Below are positions 1-11,397 of a stretch of DNA of 64,000 bases, one piece after another. Origin of the DNA: Bacillus sp. FJAT-27264 (lineage in GTDB: Bacteria > Bacillota > Bacilli > Paenibacillales > Paenibacillaceae); assembly GCF_001682855.1 (NCBI RefSeq), contig NZ_MAQW01000034.1:104342-168341 (forward strand), read 5' to 3'. The translations under genes were made by a program, and so were the position numbers. The notes under the pieces were generated by a model. That model was not told where the DNA came from, ran no database searches, and saw only the letters and a list, made by a program, of their open reading frames with translations. Within the stretch, counting starts at the first letter, position 1; every line of letters begins with the position of its first letter.

Positions 1-3000
1 GATTGCCGCCGCAAGCTGCTGCACAGTATCTCACAGATTAACCGTCAGGAATTGGCCGAACGCTTATTGCCTGTGGTGTACGCCCGTTGGGGCGCGGAGG
101 AGGCAGCAATTGTTCTGCAGGCCTGTAATACGGCAACGGTTAGTAAATGGCTTGCTGATATTGGGTATGCCATAAAAGACTGGAAGAAATTATCCAGCAG
201 GCATCTTGACGTAGTTGCGGAATACTTTAAAACCACTCTAGAAAGTACGCCGCCGAGGGAAAAGGGAGCTGTCTGGTGGAGGTTCTCATCCGCTATGGAG
301 CTCCTATGCAATCTGAAGGCGGATTTGGTATTGGGTTGTGCGATGAAGCATGGACCCGTGGGCAGCATACATCCTGCGTTAAAAGAACAACTTGGCACGC
401 TCATACGCCAAAATCCTAACGAGGTATATCAGCTGCTGACTCAAACGGAGTCGCGGAGTGATCTGACTACTTATGGTGTTCCTGAAGGGGTTCTAAAAAG
501 AAAAAAATATTTATCCATTGATCAATGGATTGCGATAGCGAAATTACTCGCAGATCACCCTATGCATTTGGCGAATCTGCTTCGTAATCTGGCACCTTCT
601 AACCGCAAAGTCATTTTTGATGCCGTATATGAGGAAGATAAACGCCAAGAACGTATTTTTCCGGAAAGCTTACTCTATGTATTACCACATGCCTTGCGTG
701 ACATGGAAGCCACACGAATGCTGGGCCTTCGTGAAATCAAGGATGACCCGGATAGAACCATCAGAATTACGGCTTGCCGATCCATTGTTCATTCAAGAGT
801 GGGGCTTGAACGAGCAACACGGGTATCCAGCGCAGATCAACGCGGCACGGCGCTTATGCAGTTGATCAGAAGTACAGTTCTGTCGAGACAGGGTATGAAT
901 GAGACTTTGGTGTACCTGGGCCGGATTCGAAATGAGCAGGACCCTGTTCGGGGATATGTGTTTAAAGAGCTTTCGGAAAGTCCTGCGTCTGTGTTCACGG
1001 ATGACCATGTCCAAGAGCTTACTTTGCTTGTTGATAGTGTTATAGATGCCAGAGATACTTCCTATGGTACGAAGTTTTCCGTTCAACAACTGGCCTTTGC
1101 TATTCTGCGGCATAACGTAATGCATCCTCACAGTGAGCTGTTTAAGTTCTCTATGAATACGATCCAGAAACTGGCCAAGCAGAATGGGCAGCTTTCACTT
1201 CCATCACTCGAGAAGAATTTCCCCCGGGGAGTAGAAGAGATTATCTTCGAAGAAATGTATACATTAGCTGTACAAGCCAACGGGAGAGAAGACTACAATC
1301 TGGTGCTTAGCCTGGCTAGCTCATTCGGTAAAAGAGGCTACGGCATCATAAAACTTCAGAATTTGTTAAAGGAAGCAACGAGAGCAAAGGCAGATTCTAC
1401 AGCTATACAAGCGGCCAGACATTGGCTTGCGCCACATATAACGCGTGATGCCAGAGTTAAGGAATTATTGGCTTTGGATAAATCGTATATTACGATCCAT
1501 GAAGTGTTTCAGCATCTGCATCTGAAGCGTCAAGAATGGCTCGATCCTTTTATTTCGGGGGCTGTTATTAAGGGCAAGTTCCTATCAGGTAAAACGATCT
1601 ATCCTGTACCGGCTACGGACGGATTCTACAGGTGGCTGCCGCGTCAGCAACAAGCATTAAGCTCCTTATTAGAAAAAATGGCATTCGATGCCAAGCGCAA
1701 CCTTTGGGAACGAGCAAGAGTGATTAAGATGATGGCAAGTATGCCAGATCTTGGCCCGGATAGGTTACTTGAGCTTCTACAGGATAAGGAGATAACTGTA
1801 TTAGAGGCTGCGCTTCATGCCCTTTCACTCATGGAAGAACCGGAGAAGGCACTTCCTATTCTAATGGAGAATCTGGATGGGGATCGGGCCCGTGTGGCTA
1901 TGTACTCGATACCTAGATGCATCCGTAGAGTGAATCCGGTGTTGTTGGTTTCTATGCTGAAGGAGCTGTTAGATCGGGACAAGCTCAAAATCACTGTAAG
2001 AAAAGAGGCCGTCCGTTTACTGGGAGCATATAGAAGCGAGGATAGCATTCCGCTATTGATGAACGAGTTCGAGAAACCAAACACACACAAGGATGTAATC
2101 ATAGCCATAGGGCATGCTGCGAAACAGCTTTTAGATGATGAACGTGCTTGGGATATTTTAAATGCAATGGGCTCTTCATCAGTAAGTGACATCGCAGAAA
2201 GCTTATTATCTCAACAGCCTAATGCTCTTCCACTAGACTATAGAGCGCGCTATCTAGGATTAATCATTGAAATTTCAAGGCACCAGGATGCGTTTATTGG
2301 CAGATATGCTTTTATTTCTATGATGCGGTGGACTGGTGGAAATGAAGGGATTATTGCAGCTGCCACTGCTCGGGCTATCACGGATTTAGAAGACAACACC
2401 AGATGGGAATTTGCTATGAACACGTTGATAGAAACATGCCGCGATGGTGAGGTCAACGAGGTTGTAATCGAAGTTTGTCAGAGACTGGTAAATAAGACGA
2501 TAAATAATGAATGGAATGCAACTATCAGAAGAGATTTGCCTCATCGGCAGCGTCTCCTGAAATTGGTTGATCAGTTGAACGCTTTACCAAAAATCACACG
2601 AATGAACCTAATACCTTTGTATACGGGTCTGATTGACTGTCTAGCCTCTGATGAGACTTTACAGCAAGCTGTGATGAAATTGTATACAGCAGTAACAGAC
2701 TGGAATAAGGTGGAAGAATCGGCAACTTATCTGAATCGGATGATTAACTGTATTTCAGATCAGCCCCAGCTATTAAGCGATGCCTATAAGCAGGTCGCTC
2801 ATAATTTAGAAGACAGTGTAGGGTACTGGAGTCCGGAGACTTTATTGGAAATTGTAGATGTGCTAGGGTCTGAAGGTGGTTACGAATCTCAGTATATTGG
2901 ACTTTCGCTGCTTGAAGTTGCCGGAAGTGCTCTATTATGGAGTTCAGAGCCTGCAGAGCGTTTGAGGTTGTACAGAAATCACCCGAACATCGCGGTTCGC

Positions 3001-3036
3001 TCACTTGCGTTGAATGTTTGGACGGCGATAGATTGA
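1..3036 (+). CDS. HEAT-repeat-like protein, 5' end outside window
   Basis: The frame is open from the first base, so this is the C-terminal part (at least 1,011 codons) of a larger protein; a TTG at 52 is in frame but nothing supports it as the true start. The product is almost wholly predicted helical, with short paired amphipathic helices and recurring LL..L-type and D-P-D-R/arginine-rich turns (for example '[19 protein letters not shown]' and the stretch encoded around 1790-2090) typical of HEAT/ARM solenoids. No enzyme motif, signal peptide or membrane segment is visible. HEAT solenoids usually act as protein-binding scaffolds; the partner is unknown. It ends 40 bases before a strong bidirectional terminator that separates it from the convergent ABC genes. 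Confidence 0.75.
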   Translation, partial: DCRRKLLHSISQINRQELAERLLPVVYARWGAEEAAIVLQACNTATVSKWLADIGYAIKDWKKLSSRHLDVVAEYFKTTLESTPPREKGAVWWRFSSAMELLCNLKADLVLGCAMKHGPVGSIHPALKEQLGTLIRQNPNEVYQLLTQTESRSDLTTYGVPEGVLKRKKYLSIDQWIAIAKLLADHPMHLANLLRNLAPSNRKVIFDAVYEEDKRQERIFPESLLYVLPHALRDMEATRMLGLREIKDDPDRTIRITACRSIVHSRVGLERATRVSSADQRGTALMQLIRSTVLSRQGMNETLVYLGRIRNEQDPVRGYVFKELSESPASVFTDDHVQELTLLVDSVIDARDTSYGTKFSVQQLAFAILRHNVMHPHSELFKFSMNTIQKLAKQNGQLSLPSLEKNFPRGVEEIIFEEMYTLAVQANGREDYNLVLSLASSFGKRGYGIIKLQNLLKEATRAKADSTAIQAARHWLAPHITRDARVKELLALDKSYITIHEVFQHLHLKRQEWLDPFISGAVIKGKFLSGKTIYPVPATDGFYRWLPRQQQALSSLLEKMAFDAKRNLWERARVIKMMASMPDLGPDRLLELLQDKEITVLEAALHALSLMEEPEKALPILMENLDGDRARVAMYSIPRCIRRVNPVLLVSMLKELLDRDKLKITVRKEAVRLLGAYRSEDSIPLLMNEFEKPNTHKDVIIAIGHAAKQLLDDERAWDILNAMGSSSVSDIAESLLSQQPNALPLDYRARYLGLIIEISRHQDAFIGRYAFISMMRWTGGNEGIIAAATARAITDLEDNTRWEFAMNTLIETCRDGEVNEVVIEVCQRLVNKTINNEWNATIRRDLPHRQRLLKLVDQLNALPKITRMNLIPLYTGLIDCLASDETLQQAVMKLYTAVTDWNKVEESATYLNRMINCISDQPQLLSDAYKQVAHNLEDSVGYWSPETLLEIVDVLGSEGGYESQYIGLSLLEVAGSALLWSSEPAERLRLYRNHPNIAVRSLALNVWTAID

Positions 3037-3075
3037 CCATCGAGAATGGAACTATATTTTTCCAAAAAAATAGTA

Positions 3076-3123
3076 AGCACCAAAAAGCTCAGGCTGCAAA
3101 ATAAGCCTGAGCTTTTTGGTGCT
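3076..3123. terminator. Bidirectional intrinsic terminator
   Basis: A perfect 20-bp inverted repeat (3076-3095 with 3104-3123) has an 8-base loop. Its arms contain A5 and T5 runs, so either strand gives a hairpin ending in U. It lies between convergent genes and should serve both. Confidence 0.9.
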
Positions 3124-3147
3124 AGTTCAATGAAGTTCCATCTTCAA

Positions 3148-4923
3148 TTATGCTTCCATCTTCTGCGCCGTATAGAGCCGGTGATAGAGTCCCTGCTTTG
3201 CGATCAGCTCATCATGCGAGCCGCTTTCTGCAATGCCTTTGCCCGACACATACATAATGCGATCGCAGTTTTTTACGGTGGAGAGACGGTGCGCGATAAT
3301 GAACGAGGTACGTCCCTTAAGCAGCTCATTGAGGCCCTTTTGCAGCAAGCGTTCAGTCTTGGCATCAATGGAAGAAGTAGCTTCATCCAGAATGAGAATG
3401 CGCGGATCAGCGAGCAGTGTTCTCGCGAACGAAATGAGCTGTCGCTGTCCCTGAGATAGCTTGGAGCCGCGCTCGTTAACTTCGGTCATATAGCCTTGCT
3501 CAAATTCACGGATGAATTCATCAGCGCAAACGGCCTTTGCCGCGGCGATCACTTCTTCTTCGGTGGCATCCAGTTTACCGTAACGGATATTGTCCAGAAT
3601 GGTACCGGAGAATATGAAGCTGTCCTGCAGCATGATCCCCATTTGGCTACGAAGGGATTTCAGTGTGATCTGCGAGATATCCTGGCCATCAATCAGAATC
3701 TTACCACTTGAAATGTTATAAAAGCGTGAGATCAGATTGACGACTGTTGTTTTGCCTGCGCCTGTTGGTCCTACCAGCGCGATGCTTTCACCCGCTTTGG
3801 CGTTGAAGGAGATATTCTCCAGAATATTAAGCCCCGGGTCATAGGCGAAAGTTACATCGTCGAAAGTGACATGGCCCTGTACAGCTGGCAGTTTCTTCGC
3901 ATTCGGAATATCGCTGACCGTAACCGGCTCATCCAGCGTTTCGAAGATACGCTCTAAGTACGCAACGGCGTTGATAAAGTTATTGTACAGGTTCGAAAGG
4001 TTCAGAATGGGCTGCCAGAAGCGCGCAGCGTAGCTGCTCATCGCTAGAATGACGCCAAGCGTCATGCTTTGCGGACTAAGTGTCAACAGACCCACTAGAA
4101 AAATCAGTGCTGTAACGATCGTAGACAAGTTGTCTACTGAGAACGGAATCAGCATGTTGTAACGTAGAGCCTTCATCCATTCCGTACGGAAATTGCCAGC
4201 CAGACGCGTGAAGATTCCCTCATTGCGCTGTTCCCGGGAGAACATCTGCGTTACACCAATACCGCTGATACTCTCTTGTAAATACGCGTTCAGATTGGAG
4301 CTTTTATTGGACACAGCTTGCCAAGCCCGGCGCTGTCGGGTTTTGATCAGCATCATGATGCCGAAGAACACAGGTAACCCTGCCAGGATGACGAATGATA
4401 GTCGCACATCGACGGCGAACATGAAGGCAGCGATAAAGAGTAAGTTCACGATTTCCAGAATGAAGTTAATAATCCCGTTGGACAACACATCTGAAACCGA
4501 ATTGACGTAATTCACAACCCTTATGAGAATCTTGCCCTGCGGCCGGTCGTCGTAATATTTGAAGGGCAAATCCTGCAGATGCTTAAACAAATCGGTGCGG
4601 ATGTCGAAAATAATATCCTGCCCGACACTTGTCATGATGCGTGATCGGACGGTTGCCAGATAAACGCTGACCACGATGGTCACAAGCGTCAGGGCAGACC
4701 AGCCCAGCAGCGCAAGTTTGTTTTTTGCCGGAATGGTCACGTCGACGACATGCTGCATGATCAGCGGAGCCGAGAGTGAGATGCCTGCTGAAAGAGCGCT
4801 GAGTATAAATGCTACAATCATAGGTGTTTTCTTCCGTTTGATATATACCATCGCACGCCGGAAGTGTTTTATGTTGAACGGCGATTCCAAATTCTCATCG
4901 ACGTCGAATTTATTCCGTGCCAC
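3148..4923 (-). CDS. Heterodimeric ABC exporter, canonical-site subunit (BmrD/YheH-like)
   Basis: A 591-residue half-transporter. A six-helix exporter membrane domain (about residues 25-310) precedes a nucleotide-binding domain (about 340-591). The NBD shows Walker A GPTGAGKTT (about 384), a variant signature LSQGQ (about 490), Walker B ILILDEATS with the catalytic Glu (about 512) and the switch His in IIAHRLST. The GTG start overlaps the end of the upstream exporter gene by 14 bases, so the two are translationally coupled and probably form one heterodimer. In BmrC/BmrD and TM287/288 the canonical ATP site combines Walker motifs and His of one subunit with LSGGQ of the other, which is the arrangement here. 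Likely role is export of drugs or lipophilic compounds; the substrate cannot be read from sequence. Confidence 0.92.
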   Translation of the reverse strand: MARNKFDVDENLESPFNIKHFRRAMVYIKRKKTPMIVAFILSALSAGISLSAPLIMQHVVDVTIPAKNKLALLGWSALTLVTIVVSVYLATVRSRIMTSVGQDIIFDIRTDLFKHLQDLPFKYYDDRPQGKILIRVVNYVNSVSDVLSNGIINFILEIVNLLFIAAFMFAVDVRLSFVILAGLPVFFGIMMLIKTRQRRAWQAVSNKSSNLNAYLQESISGIGVTQMFSREQRNEGIFTRLAGNFRTEWMKALRYNMLIPFSVDNLSTIVTALIFLVGLLTLSPQSMTLGVILAMSSYAARFWQPILNLSNLYNNFINAVAYLERIFETLDEPVTVSDIPNAKKLPAVQGHVTFDDVTFAYDPGLNILENISFNAKAGESIALVGPTGAGKTTVVNLISRFYNISSGKILIDGQDISQITLKSLRSQMGIMLQDSFIFSGTILDNIRYGKLDATEEEVIAAAKAVCADEFIREFEQGYMTEVNERGSKLSQGQRQLISFARTLLADPRILILDEATSSIDAKTERLLQKGLNELLKGRTSFIIAHRLSTVKNCDRIMYVSGKGIAESGSHDELIAKQGLYHRLYTAQKMEA

Positions 4924-6685
4924 TTTCGCTCACCTGCCTTCCAATACCCTCGTTCTGCAGTTTAAATACATCGTAGTAGTACCCTCGTTTCGCCAGCAGT
5001 TCGGCGTGAGTACCTTCTTCAATCAGCTTTCCACCATCCACAATGAGGATACGGTCAGCCTGCGAAGTAGTAGACACCCGCTGCGCGATAATAATCTTCG
5101 TACAAGGATAATCGAGCTCGCGTAGACTTTTCTGAATATGTTCCTCCGTCTCCAGATCGACAGCAGAGGTCGTATCATCCAGAATCAGGATTGGACGGCG
5201 GACCGCCAAGGCCCGTGCCAGTGCAATACGCTGTTTTTGTCCTCCAGACAATCCAACTCCGCGTTCCCCAACAACGGTATCATAACCTTCAGGCATTTTG
5301 GTGATGAAGTCGTGTGCGGCTGCGAGCTCGGCATAGCCTTGTGCATCCTCTTCGGGGAGATCAGGATCTCCATAGGCGATATTTCCGTCGATGGTATCGG
5401 AGAACAAGAGTACATCTTGGGTCGCCATGCCGATATTATCGCGGAGTTCATCCAGCTCCAGCTCTCGAACATCGATGCCGTCTACCAGCACACGTCCTTC
5501 GAATACATCGTAGAAGCGAGGGATCAAGTTGATGATTGTTGTTTTGCCTGAACCCGTCGATCCCATAATAGCAATGGTTTCACCGGGTTCAACGGTAAAG
5601 CTAACATCGTCCAATACGAGAGCGCTGTCATATTTGAAGCGGACATGATCGAACACAATGCGGCCTTCGTAACGGCGTTTCTCAATGGACGTATGCTCGT
5701 TTACAATATTGGGCTTAGCATAATAGACATCGACGATTTTGGACAAGCTCGCGAAAAAGCGCTGAATATCGTTGATAATAATGCCGATGTTGTGCATAGG
5801 GTTAGATACGGCCCATATGAGCGAAGAAAAGGCTGTGAATTCGCCAAAGGTGATCCGGCCATCCATCAGGAAGTATCCACCGGCCAGCATTAGAACTACG
5901 TTGAACCCCTGAGCGAAGGTTTCCAGATAAGGAAAATAATCAAGCCAGACGAGGGCAGCCTTTTTGTTCGCCGTGGAATAATTGACATTCTTCTCGGTGA
6001 ATTTTTGGATCTCAAACTCCTCGCGGGCAAAAGCTTTGACTACACGGTTGCCTGAAATATTCTCCTGAGTAGTCGTGTTAAGTTGGGACAGTCGCTCGCG
6101 CAGATCGATATACATGGGACGGACGCGTTTGGCGAATATGTAAGCCACGATAAAGATTGGCGGTGACAGGATCAGCATCCACAACGTCAGCTGCGTATCT
6201 ATTGTGAAAAAATAGATAACGGCAGCAATGAAGATCGTTAACGATTCAATGATCGTCTTGAAAATCCATGCCATGGAGTGCCTTACCATGTCCAGATCAC
6301 CAGTCATCTTGGTCATAAGATCGCCTGTGCGGTTATGGTCGTAATATTCCCTGTCTTGCCCCTGGATCTTGTTGTACAGATAAATACGGATGTTGTACAT
6401 CATGTTTTGCGAGGACTTTTCATACTGCATGGTCGTAAAATAAGCGAGACCTGTACGCAGTAGAGAAAATCCAATCATGCCCAGGCAGAGCATAATCAAT
6501 AGTTGCCGTTCTTGTGTAAGATTCTGCAGCGCGTTGTCACCGGCTATAAACGTATCTACAATGCGTTGACTGATGTATGGGTTCACGATCGTGAGACTTG
6601 AGCCCACCACCGAGAGGCAGAGCGCCATTATATAACGCGTCCGGTTTCCCTTTAAGTTCTGCCACAGCCATTTAAGTTCGAACAT
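4910..6685 (-). CDS. Heterodimeric ABC exporter, degenerate-site subunit (BmrC/YheI-like)
   Basis: A 591-residue exporter half-transporter with six membrane helices then an NBD. Walker A is GSTGSGKTT (about 376) and the signature is a perfect LSGGQ, but Walker B reads ILILDDTTS with Asp in place of the catalytic Glu, and the switch loop reads IIIAQRVST with Gln in place of His. These two changes are the hallmark of the non-hydrolysing site of heterodimeric exporters such as TM287/288. I chose the ATG at 6685 because AGGTGAT lies six bases upstream; a TTG ten codons earlier has no good ribosome site. It is first in a two-gene operon and overlaps the partner gene by 14 bases. Confidence 0.92.
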   Translation of the reverse strand: MFELKWLWQNLKGNRTRYIMALCLSVVGSSLTIVNPYISQRIVDTFIAGDNALQNLTQERQLLIMLCLGMIGFSLLRTGLAYFTTMQYEKSSQNMMYNIRIYLYNKIQGQDREYYDHNRTGDLMTKMTGDLDMVRHSMAWIFKTIIESLTIFIAAVIYFFTIDTQLTLWMLILSPPIFIVAYIFAKRVRPMYIDLRERLSQLNTTTQENISGNRVVKAFAREEFEIQKFTEKNVNYSTANKKAALVWLDYFPYLETFAQGFNVVLMLAGGYFLMDGRITFGEFTAFSSLIWAVSNPMHNIGIIINDIQRFFASLSKIVDVYYAKPNIVNEHTSIEKRRYEGRIVFDHVRFKYDSALVLDDVSFTVEPGETIAIMGSTGSGKTTIINLIPRFYDVFEGRVLVDGIDVRELELDELRDNIGMATQDVLLFSDTIDGNIAYGDPDLPEEDAQGYAELAAAHDFITKMPEGYDTVVGERGVGLSGGQKQRIALARALAVRRPILILDDTTSAVDLETEEHIQKSLRELDYPCTKIIIAQRVSTTSQADRILIVDGGKLIEEGTHAELLAKRGYYYDVFKLQNEGIGRQVSESGTE

Positions 6686-6747
6686 CTGATCACCTGTTTC
6701 TGATTGTTCTTTCAACCTTGCCTGAAAAGAGTGGCTAAATCAAAGTG

Positions 6748-6756
6748 ATTATAACA
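6748..6756 (-). promoter_or_regulatory. Extended -10 promoter for the ABC exporter operon
   Basis: On the minus strand the sequence reads TGTTATAAT, a perfect TATAAT preceded by TGN, about 60 bases upstream of the exporter start. I see no good -35 at 17 bp, which is usual for extended -10 promoters. Confidence 0.5.
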
Positions 6757-6773
6757 TTATCAAACGCCCAAGT

Positions 6774-6809
6774 ATCGATTACAGAAATATTTTTCTTGTT
6801 ACAATCGAT
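6774..6809. promoter_or_regulatory. Inverted repeat between divergent ABC operons
   Basis: ATCGATT (6774-6780) and AATCGAT (6803-6809) form a 7-bp dyad in the 259-base gap between the divergent exporter and MacB-like operons. It could be an operator, but no regulator gene is adjacent and the dyad is short. Confidence 0.25.
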
Positions 6810-6944
6810 GGAACTTTTTCAGAAGATCGTTTGTTCCTTGGTTTATAAGGTGATGCTAAAATGACAGCGTTCTTTTCTATAACGAGCATTGGATAGATAG
6901 TGAAGAGATGGGGCTTGGTTCGGCCAGAGACAGGAGGATGAGGA

Positions 6945-7646
6945 ATGGGCTTTGTTACAGTAAAAGGGGAATACAAACGCTACAAGATGGGCGAGAATGT
7001 GATTGTCGCCAACGACGGGATTGATTTTGAGATAAATAAGGGTGAATTTGCGGTCATTGTCGGTCCAAGCGGTGCAGGCAAATCGACCGTGCTTAATATT
7101 CTTGGCGGGATGGATTCCGCCGACGAGGGCCAGGTCATGGTGGACGGTACGGATATTGCCAAATATAGTGCCAAGGAGCTGACAGGCTACCGCCGCATAG
7201 ATGTGGGTTTTGTATTTCAGTTCTACAATTTGGTACCTAATCTTACTACGCTGGAGAATGTCGAGCTTGCGTCCCAGATTTCCCCGCGTGCCTTGGATGC
7301 ACGCAAGGTGCTGGAGGATGTGGGACTGGGGGCGCGGCTTGATAATTTCCCGGCTCAATTGTCCGGCGGTGAGCAGCAGCGTGTCGCCATTGCCAGAGCG
7401 CTCGCCAAACAGCCGAAGCTGCTGCTCTGCGATGAACCAACAGGTGCGCTTGACTACAATACTGGTAAGCAGGTGCTGAAGTTGTTACAGGATACTTGCC
7501 GCAACACGGGGACCACCGTCATCGTAATCACGCATAATCTGGCAATTACACCGATGGCAGACAGGGTCATTGAGATCAACAACGCTAAGGTAAGGAAAAT
7601 GGTTACCAATCCTTCGCCGGTATCCGTTGACGATATCGAATGGTAG
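6945..7646 (+). CDS. ABC transporter ATP-binding protein, MacB/LolD family
   Basis: A 233-residue stand-alone ATPase. It has Walker [10 protein letters not shown] (about residues 40-48), Q-loop FQFYNL, signature [15 protein letters not shown] (about 139) and Walker [12 protein letters not shown] (about 160). The GE variant of the signature and the PTGALD segment are characteristic of the MacB/LolD/FtsE branch, whose partners are FtsX-fold permeases. An AGGAGG lies eight bases before the ATG. The next gene starts 14 bases downstream and encodes such a permease, so together they should form a mechanotransmitting ABC complex. The permease frame is broken here, so the complex may not function. 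Confidence 0.9.
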   Translation: MGFVTVKGEYKRYKMGENVIVANDGIDFEINKGEFAVIVGPSGAGKSTVLNILGGMDSADEGQVMVDGTDIAKYSAKELTGYRRIDVGFVFQFYNLVPNLTTLENVELASQISPRALDARKVLEDVGLGARLDNFPAQLSGGEQQRVAIARALAKQPKLLLCDEPTGALDYNTGKQVLKLLQDTCRNTGTTVIVITHNLAITPMADRVIEINNAKVRKMVTNPSPVSVDDIEW

Positions 7647-7659
7647 GGAGAAAACACTG

Positions 7660-10141
7660 ATGAAAAAACACGCGTTGTGGAGTGATATTTTTCGTGAAAT
7701 TTGGCGTACCAAGGCCCGTTTTATTTCGATTTTTGCAATCATTATGCTGGGCGTCAGTTTTTTTGCCGGGGTCAAGGCGACTGGGCCGGATATGCTGGAT
7801 ACAGCCGAAACTTTTTACCGGAAGCTGCGACTGATGGATTTGAAGGTGCAGACTACCTACGGCCTGACGAAGGACAACATAAAGCTGCTGAGTAATGTGC
7901 CAAAGGTTGAGGTGATCCAGCCAGGTTACAGCGCGGATGTGTTCACCGGCGACAAAGCTTTGGTACTTAAAGTCTACTCATATAACACCGAGAAACCGTT
8001 AAATCAGTACGATATTATTAAAGGACAACTTCCAAAGCATTCGGGAGAAATTGTACTAGATGACCGGCTTGATGGTGAGTATGGGCTAGGGGACAAGATT
8101 ACGTTCACGGGAAACGGTAAGGGTGCCGAACTGTCGAACAGCTTCGGGGTACTGGATTATACCGTAGTGGGTTTTGTCCGGAGCCCCCTGTTTATTGAGA
8201 AGAAGAGCCGGGGAACCAGCGTGATCGGTAAAGGTAAGAGATGCGTTTGCAGCCATCCCGGAGGCAGACTTCAAGCTGCCAGTGTATACAGAAGCGTATC
8301 TGTCGTTCACAGATACCTCCGCGTTGAAGTCTTATACGCCGGAGTATGAGGCACTGATGAAGCAGCATACCAAAGCTGTAGAACAGACGCTATCCGCCGG
8401 GATGGCTGCCGCTAAGAAAGAACTGGCCGAAGGCGATCGGAAGCTTGCAGAACTGGCGCTGCCCAAGATCTATGTCACTGACCGAAACGATAATCCGGGG
8501 TATGCCGAATATAAAGACAATGCTGACCGGTTGTCGGCGATTGCGAGCGCGTTTCCGGTGTTCTTTTTCTTGATTGCAGCACTGGTCAGCCTCACGACCA
8601 TGACACGAATGGTGGAGGAGCAGCGCCTACAGATCGGTACTCTTAAAGCGCTCGGGTATGGTAATCGTGACATCATAGCTAAATTCCTCGTCTATGGCAC
8701 GCTTGCCAGTTTGGCGGCTTCGATTGCGGGGCTTGCTTTAGGCTTCACCTTGTTCCCAACCATTATTTATAATGCGTATAGTTCGCTCTATAACCTCCCG
8801 GGTATTATCAAAAGCTTCTATCCTGCGTATTCCCTCATCTCCATCCTTGTGGCGTTAATATGCACTACGTTGACGGCCTGGATTGCTTCCCGGGTAGTGC
8901 TGCGCAGCAATGCTTCTATATTAATGCGTCCGAGGGCGCCGAAGAACGGGCAACGAATTGTACTGGAGCGCTTCACTTTTGTCTGGAAACGGCTGAGCTT
9001 TGTCCAAAAGGTTACCGCCCGGAATCTGTTCCGCTACAAGCAGCGGATGTTCATGACTGTGTTCGGCGTGGCTGGCTGTACGGCGCTGATTCTGACTGGA
9101 TTTGGTCTCAAGGACTCACTCGGCAGTATCTCGGGACGGCAATTCGGCGCAATTATGAAATATGATGTCCTTGTAGCTCTGCATGCAGATGCGTCCCCTG
9201 ATGTAGTGGATGCCTATAAGAAGTTGATCACTGACGAATCTGCCATAACCGGTACGCTTGAAGTGGCGCAGGAAACGATGAGCGCGCGGGTCAAAGGGAT
9301 AAATGATCAGGATGTGAATCTGTTCATTCCTGCATCCGTTGATTCTTTGGCACAATTTGTAGAGCTGAGGGATCGACTAAGTGGAGAAGGGAGGAAGCCT
9401 ACGGATAAGGGCGCTATAGTCTCGGAAAAGCTGGCTAAACTGTATGGGCTTGAGCCTGGTGACTACTTGAACGTGGTGGACAAGGAGAACGAAACATTCA
9501 AAATACAGGTCGCCGGGATCACAGAGAACTATGTGATGCACTATGTGTATATGACCCCAGCGTATTATTCTTCCGTATTCGGGAAAGAGCCTGTGTTTAA
9601 CACAGAGCTGCTTAACTACACTGTGCAGGATAAAGCCTCAGAGGATACACTCGGCGAGAAGCTAACGGATAGTGAGCGTGTTGCAGCCGTTAGCTTCTCC
9701 AGCAGTTTAGGCAATGCCTTCGACGACATCATGAAAAGTATGGACGTTGTGACTTGGGTGCTCATTGTGTCGGCGGCGGCACTGGCATTTGTTGTCCTCT
9801 ACAGTTTGACCAATATCAATGTGTCCGAGCGCATCCGGGAGCTGTCTACAATCAAGGTGCTGGGTTTTTATGATAAGGAAATAACGATGTACATTTACCG
9901 TGAAAATATTCTGCTAAGTATAATCGGCATCGTGGCTGGATCGGGTCTCGGTATCCTGTTACACAGCTTCGTGCTGAAGACAGCCGAGCTAGATGCAACA
10001 TTGTTCGTCCCGATCATCAAATGGCCCAGTTATATTTATGCCGCACTCTTAACGCTGTTGTTCTCGGGCATGATCATGGCTTTCATGCATGTCAAGCTCA
10101 AGCGGATTCATATGATTGAGGCGTTGAAGTCGGTGGAATAG
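7660..10141 (+). pseudogene. FtsX-family ABC permease, interrupted by a frameshift
   Basis: Two frames together encode one permease of about 827 codons. The first (ATG 7660 after TAGGGAG) gives the first membrane helix and the start of the extracellular domain, and is in frame until about 8236. The second, open from about 8237, continues with a plausible domain (reading D-A-F-A-A-I-P-E-A-D across 8240-8269), a short helical segment, three membrane helices around 8530-8880, and a second FtsX module ending in three more helices. The break at 8236-8240 amounts to one extra or two missing bases. Members of this family often carry a long coiled coil before the second helix; only about 45 residues remain, so the gene may also have lost internal sequence. 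It may be a true pseudogene or a sequencing error. Confidence 0.8.
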
Positions 10142-10174
10142 AACAGTCCATACCTTCCTTCCCGGCAATCCATT

Positions 10175-11170
10175 TTAATCTGAAGAGGAGGAGGAAGCTA
10201 CTGCGGCAGCCGATGCAGCCGTAGCCCCGGCTATAGCAGCCTGTTGTGCAATCACAATATTGGTAATGTTGGTGGAGAGCATCGTGGTTATAATACCATT
10301 TCGCACATCATCCACATATTTGAAGGCTAGGAGCGCAGCTGACAGCAGCAGCAATTCCTGTTTGCTGATGGACCAGCTGCCGAGGCCTTTTTGGGTGCGC
10401 AGAAATTCGTATGTCTCTGAGACATCCGTAACGATGTCCTCTCTGTTGCTGGGAAGCAAAGAAAGCACACCTAGCGAAGAAAGGGTATATTCCTTGTCCA
10501 GACGGATACCACGTGCACGGAAGTCATCGCGTAAAGCAAGAACACGGGCTGCTGCCTCTGGGGCTTCTCCCCCAAGAATCAGGACCTGTGTCAGGGCTTG
10601 CACGCTATTTCCCGAAAGAAACTCAGGTTTCAGTGCAGAATAGAGTTGCTCCATACGATCTATACCTTTTTCAATGTCGATATTGGAAAGACCGAGCATA
10701 GCAGCAAAGATATAATCATCCTGTCCGGTAAGGAAGCGGTGCTTCGCTTTCATACTATCGTAAAATAGCTTTGCACGTTCTACCGTACGGGGATATTGAT
10801 CCGAAGTCGCATGGGCAGCGATTTGATAGGCCGAAATAACGAGATAATCAGAAGCTCTGAATTTGGCTTCCTTCATTAACTCATACACGGTCAGTGTGTT
10901 TGTGAGTTGTTTTTCTTGATCAGCAGAAAGAGAGAGCAGGGCAGCTATGCTGATGATCGAGTTACCCCTGAATGCAGAGAACCACCCGGTATTCTCCTTA
11001 ATAAGTTCATAGCTTGCGCGGATCGCTTCATCATCAGCGATTTTGTTCTCTGCCGTGTATAGCAATGCTGCCAAACGGTTAACCATTACATTTTGCCAGG
11101 CAAACGCTTTTTTCATCTTCAGCGCGTTCTCTGCGAACAATTCAAGCTTTGCTGTGTACTGCTCCTTCAT
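10175..11170 (-). CDS. DUF4003 family protein
   Basis: A 331-residue protein that I recognise as the DUF4003 family of Bacilli, all-helical and without known function. The start was set at the ATG at 11170 because GAGGAG lies eight bases before it; a GTG three codons earlier overlaps that ribosome site. The C-terminus is low complexity (Ala-rich, then Ser5-Asp). No signal peptide or convincing transmembrane helix is seen, so it is probably cytoplasmic. It is transcribed alone, convergent with the FtsX-like gene and divergent from the membrane protein gene at 11398. Confidence 0.8.
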   Translation of the reverse strand: MKEQYTAKLELFAENALKMKKAFAWQNVMVNRLAALLYTAENKIADDEAIRASYELIKENTGWFSAFRGNSIISIAALLSLSADQEKQLTNTLTVYELMKEAKFRASDYLVISAYQIAAHATSDQYPRTVERAKLFYDSMKAKHRFLTGQDDYIFAAMLGLSNIDIEKGIDRMEQLYSALKPEFLSGNSVQALTQVLILGGEAPEAAARVLALRDDFRARGIRLDKEYTLSSLGVLSLLPSNREDIVTDVSETYEFLRTQKGLGSWSISKQELLLLSAALLAFKYVDDVRNGIITTMLSTNITNIVIAQQAAIAGATAASAAAVASSSSSD

Positions 11171-11397
11171 TAGATACACTCCTCACCTGTACTGTGTTTT
11201 ATTTTATACACGCTTCCAAGATCCATTGATGTATATTCATTTTACCAGAATGACTTACATTTTTATCCTTTATTTTACGATATGAAAGCGAGAGAAATGA
11301 TTTACAAAAAAATTGCAAGCGACTATGATATTTCTATGCGTACTAATTTCCTTTTTTATCTATTTCATGGGGTCAGAGGGGACAGATGGAGGTTTAA

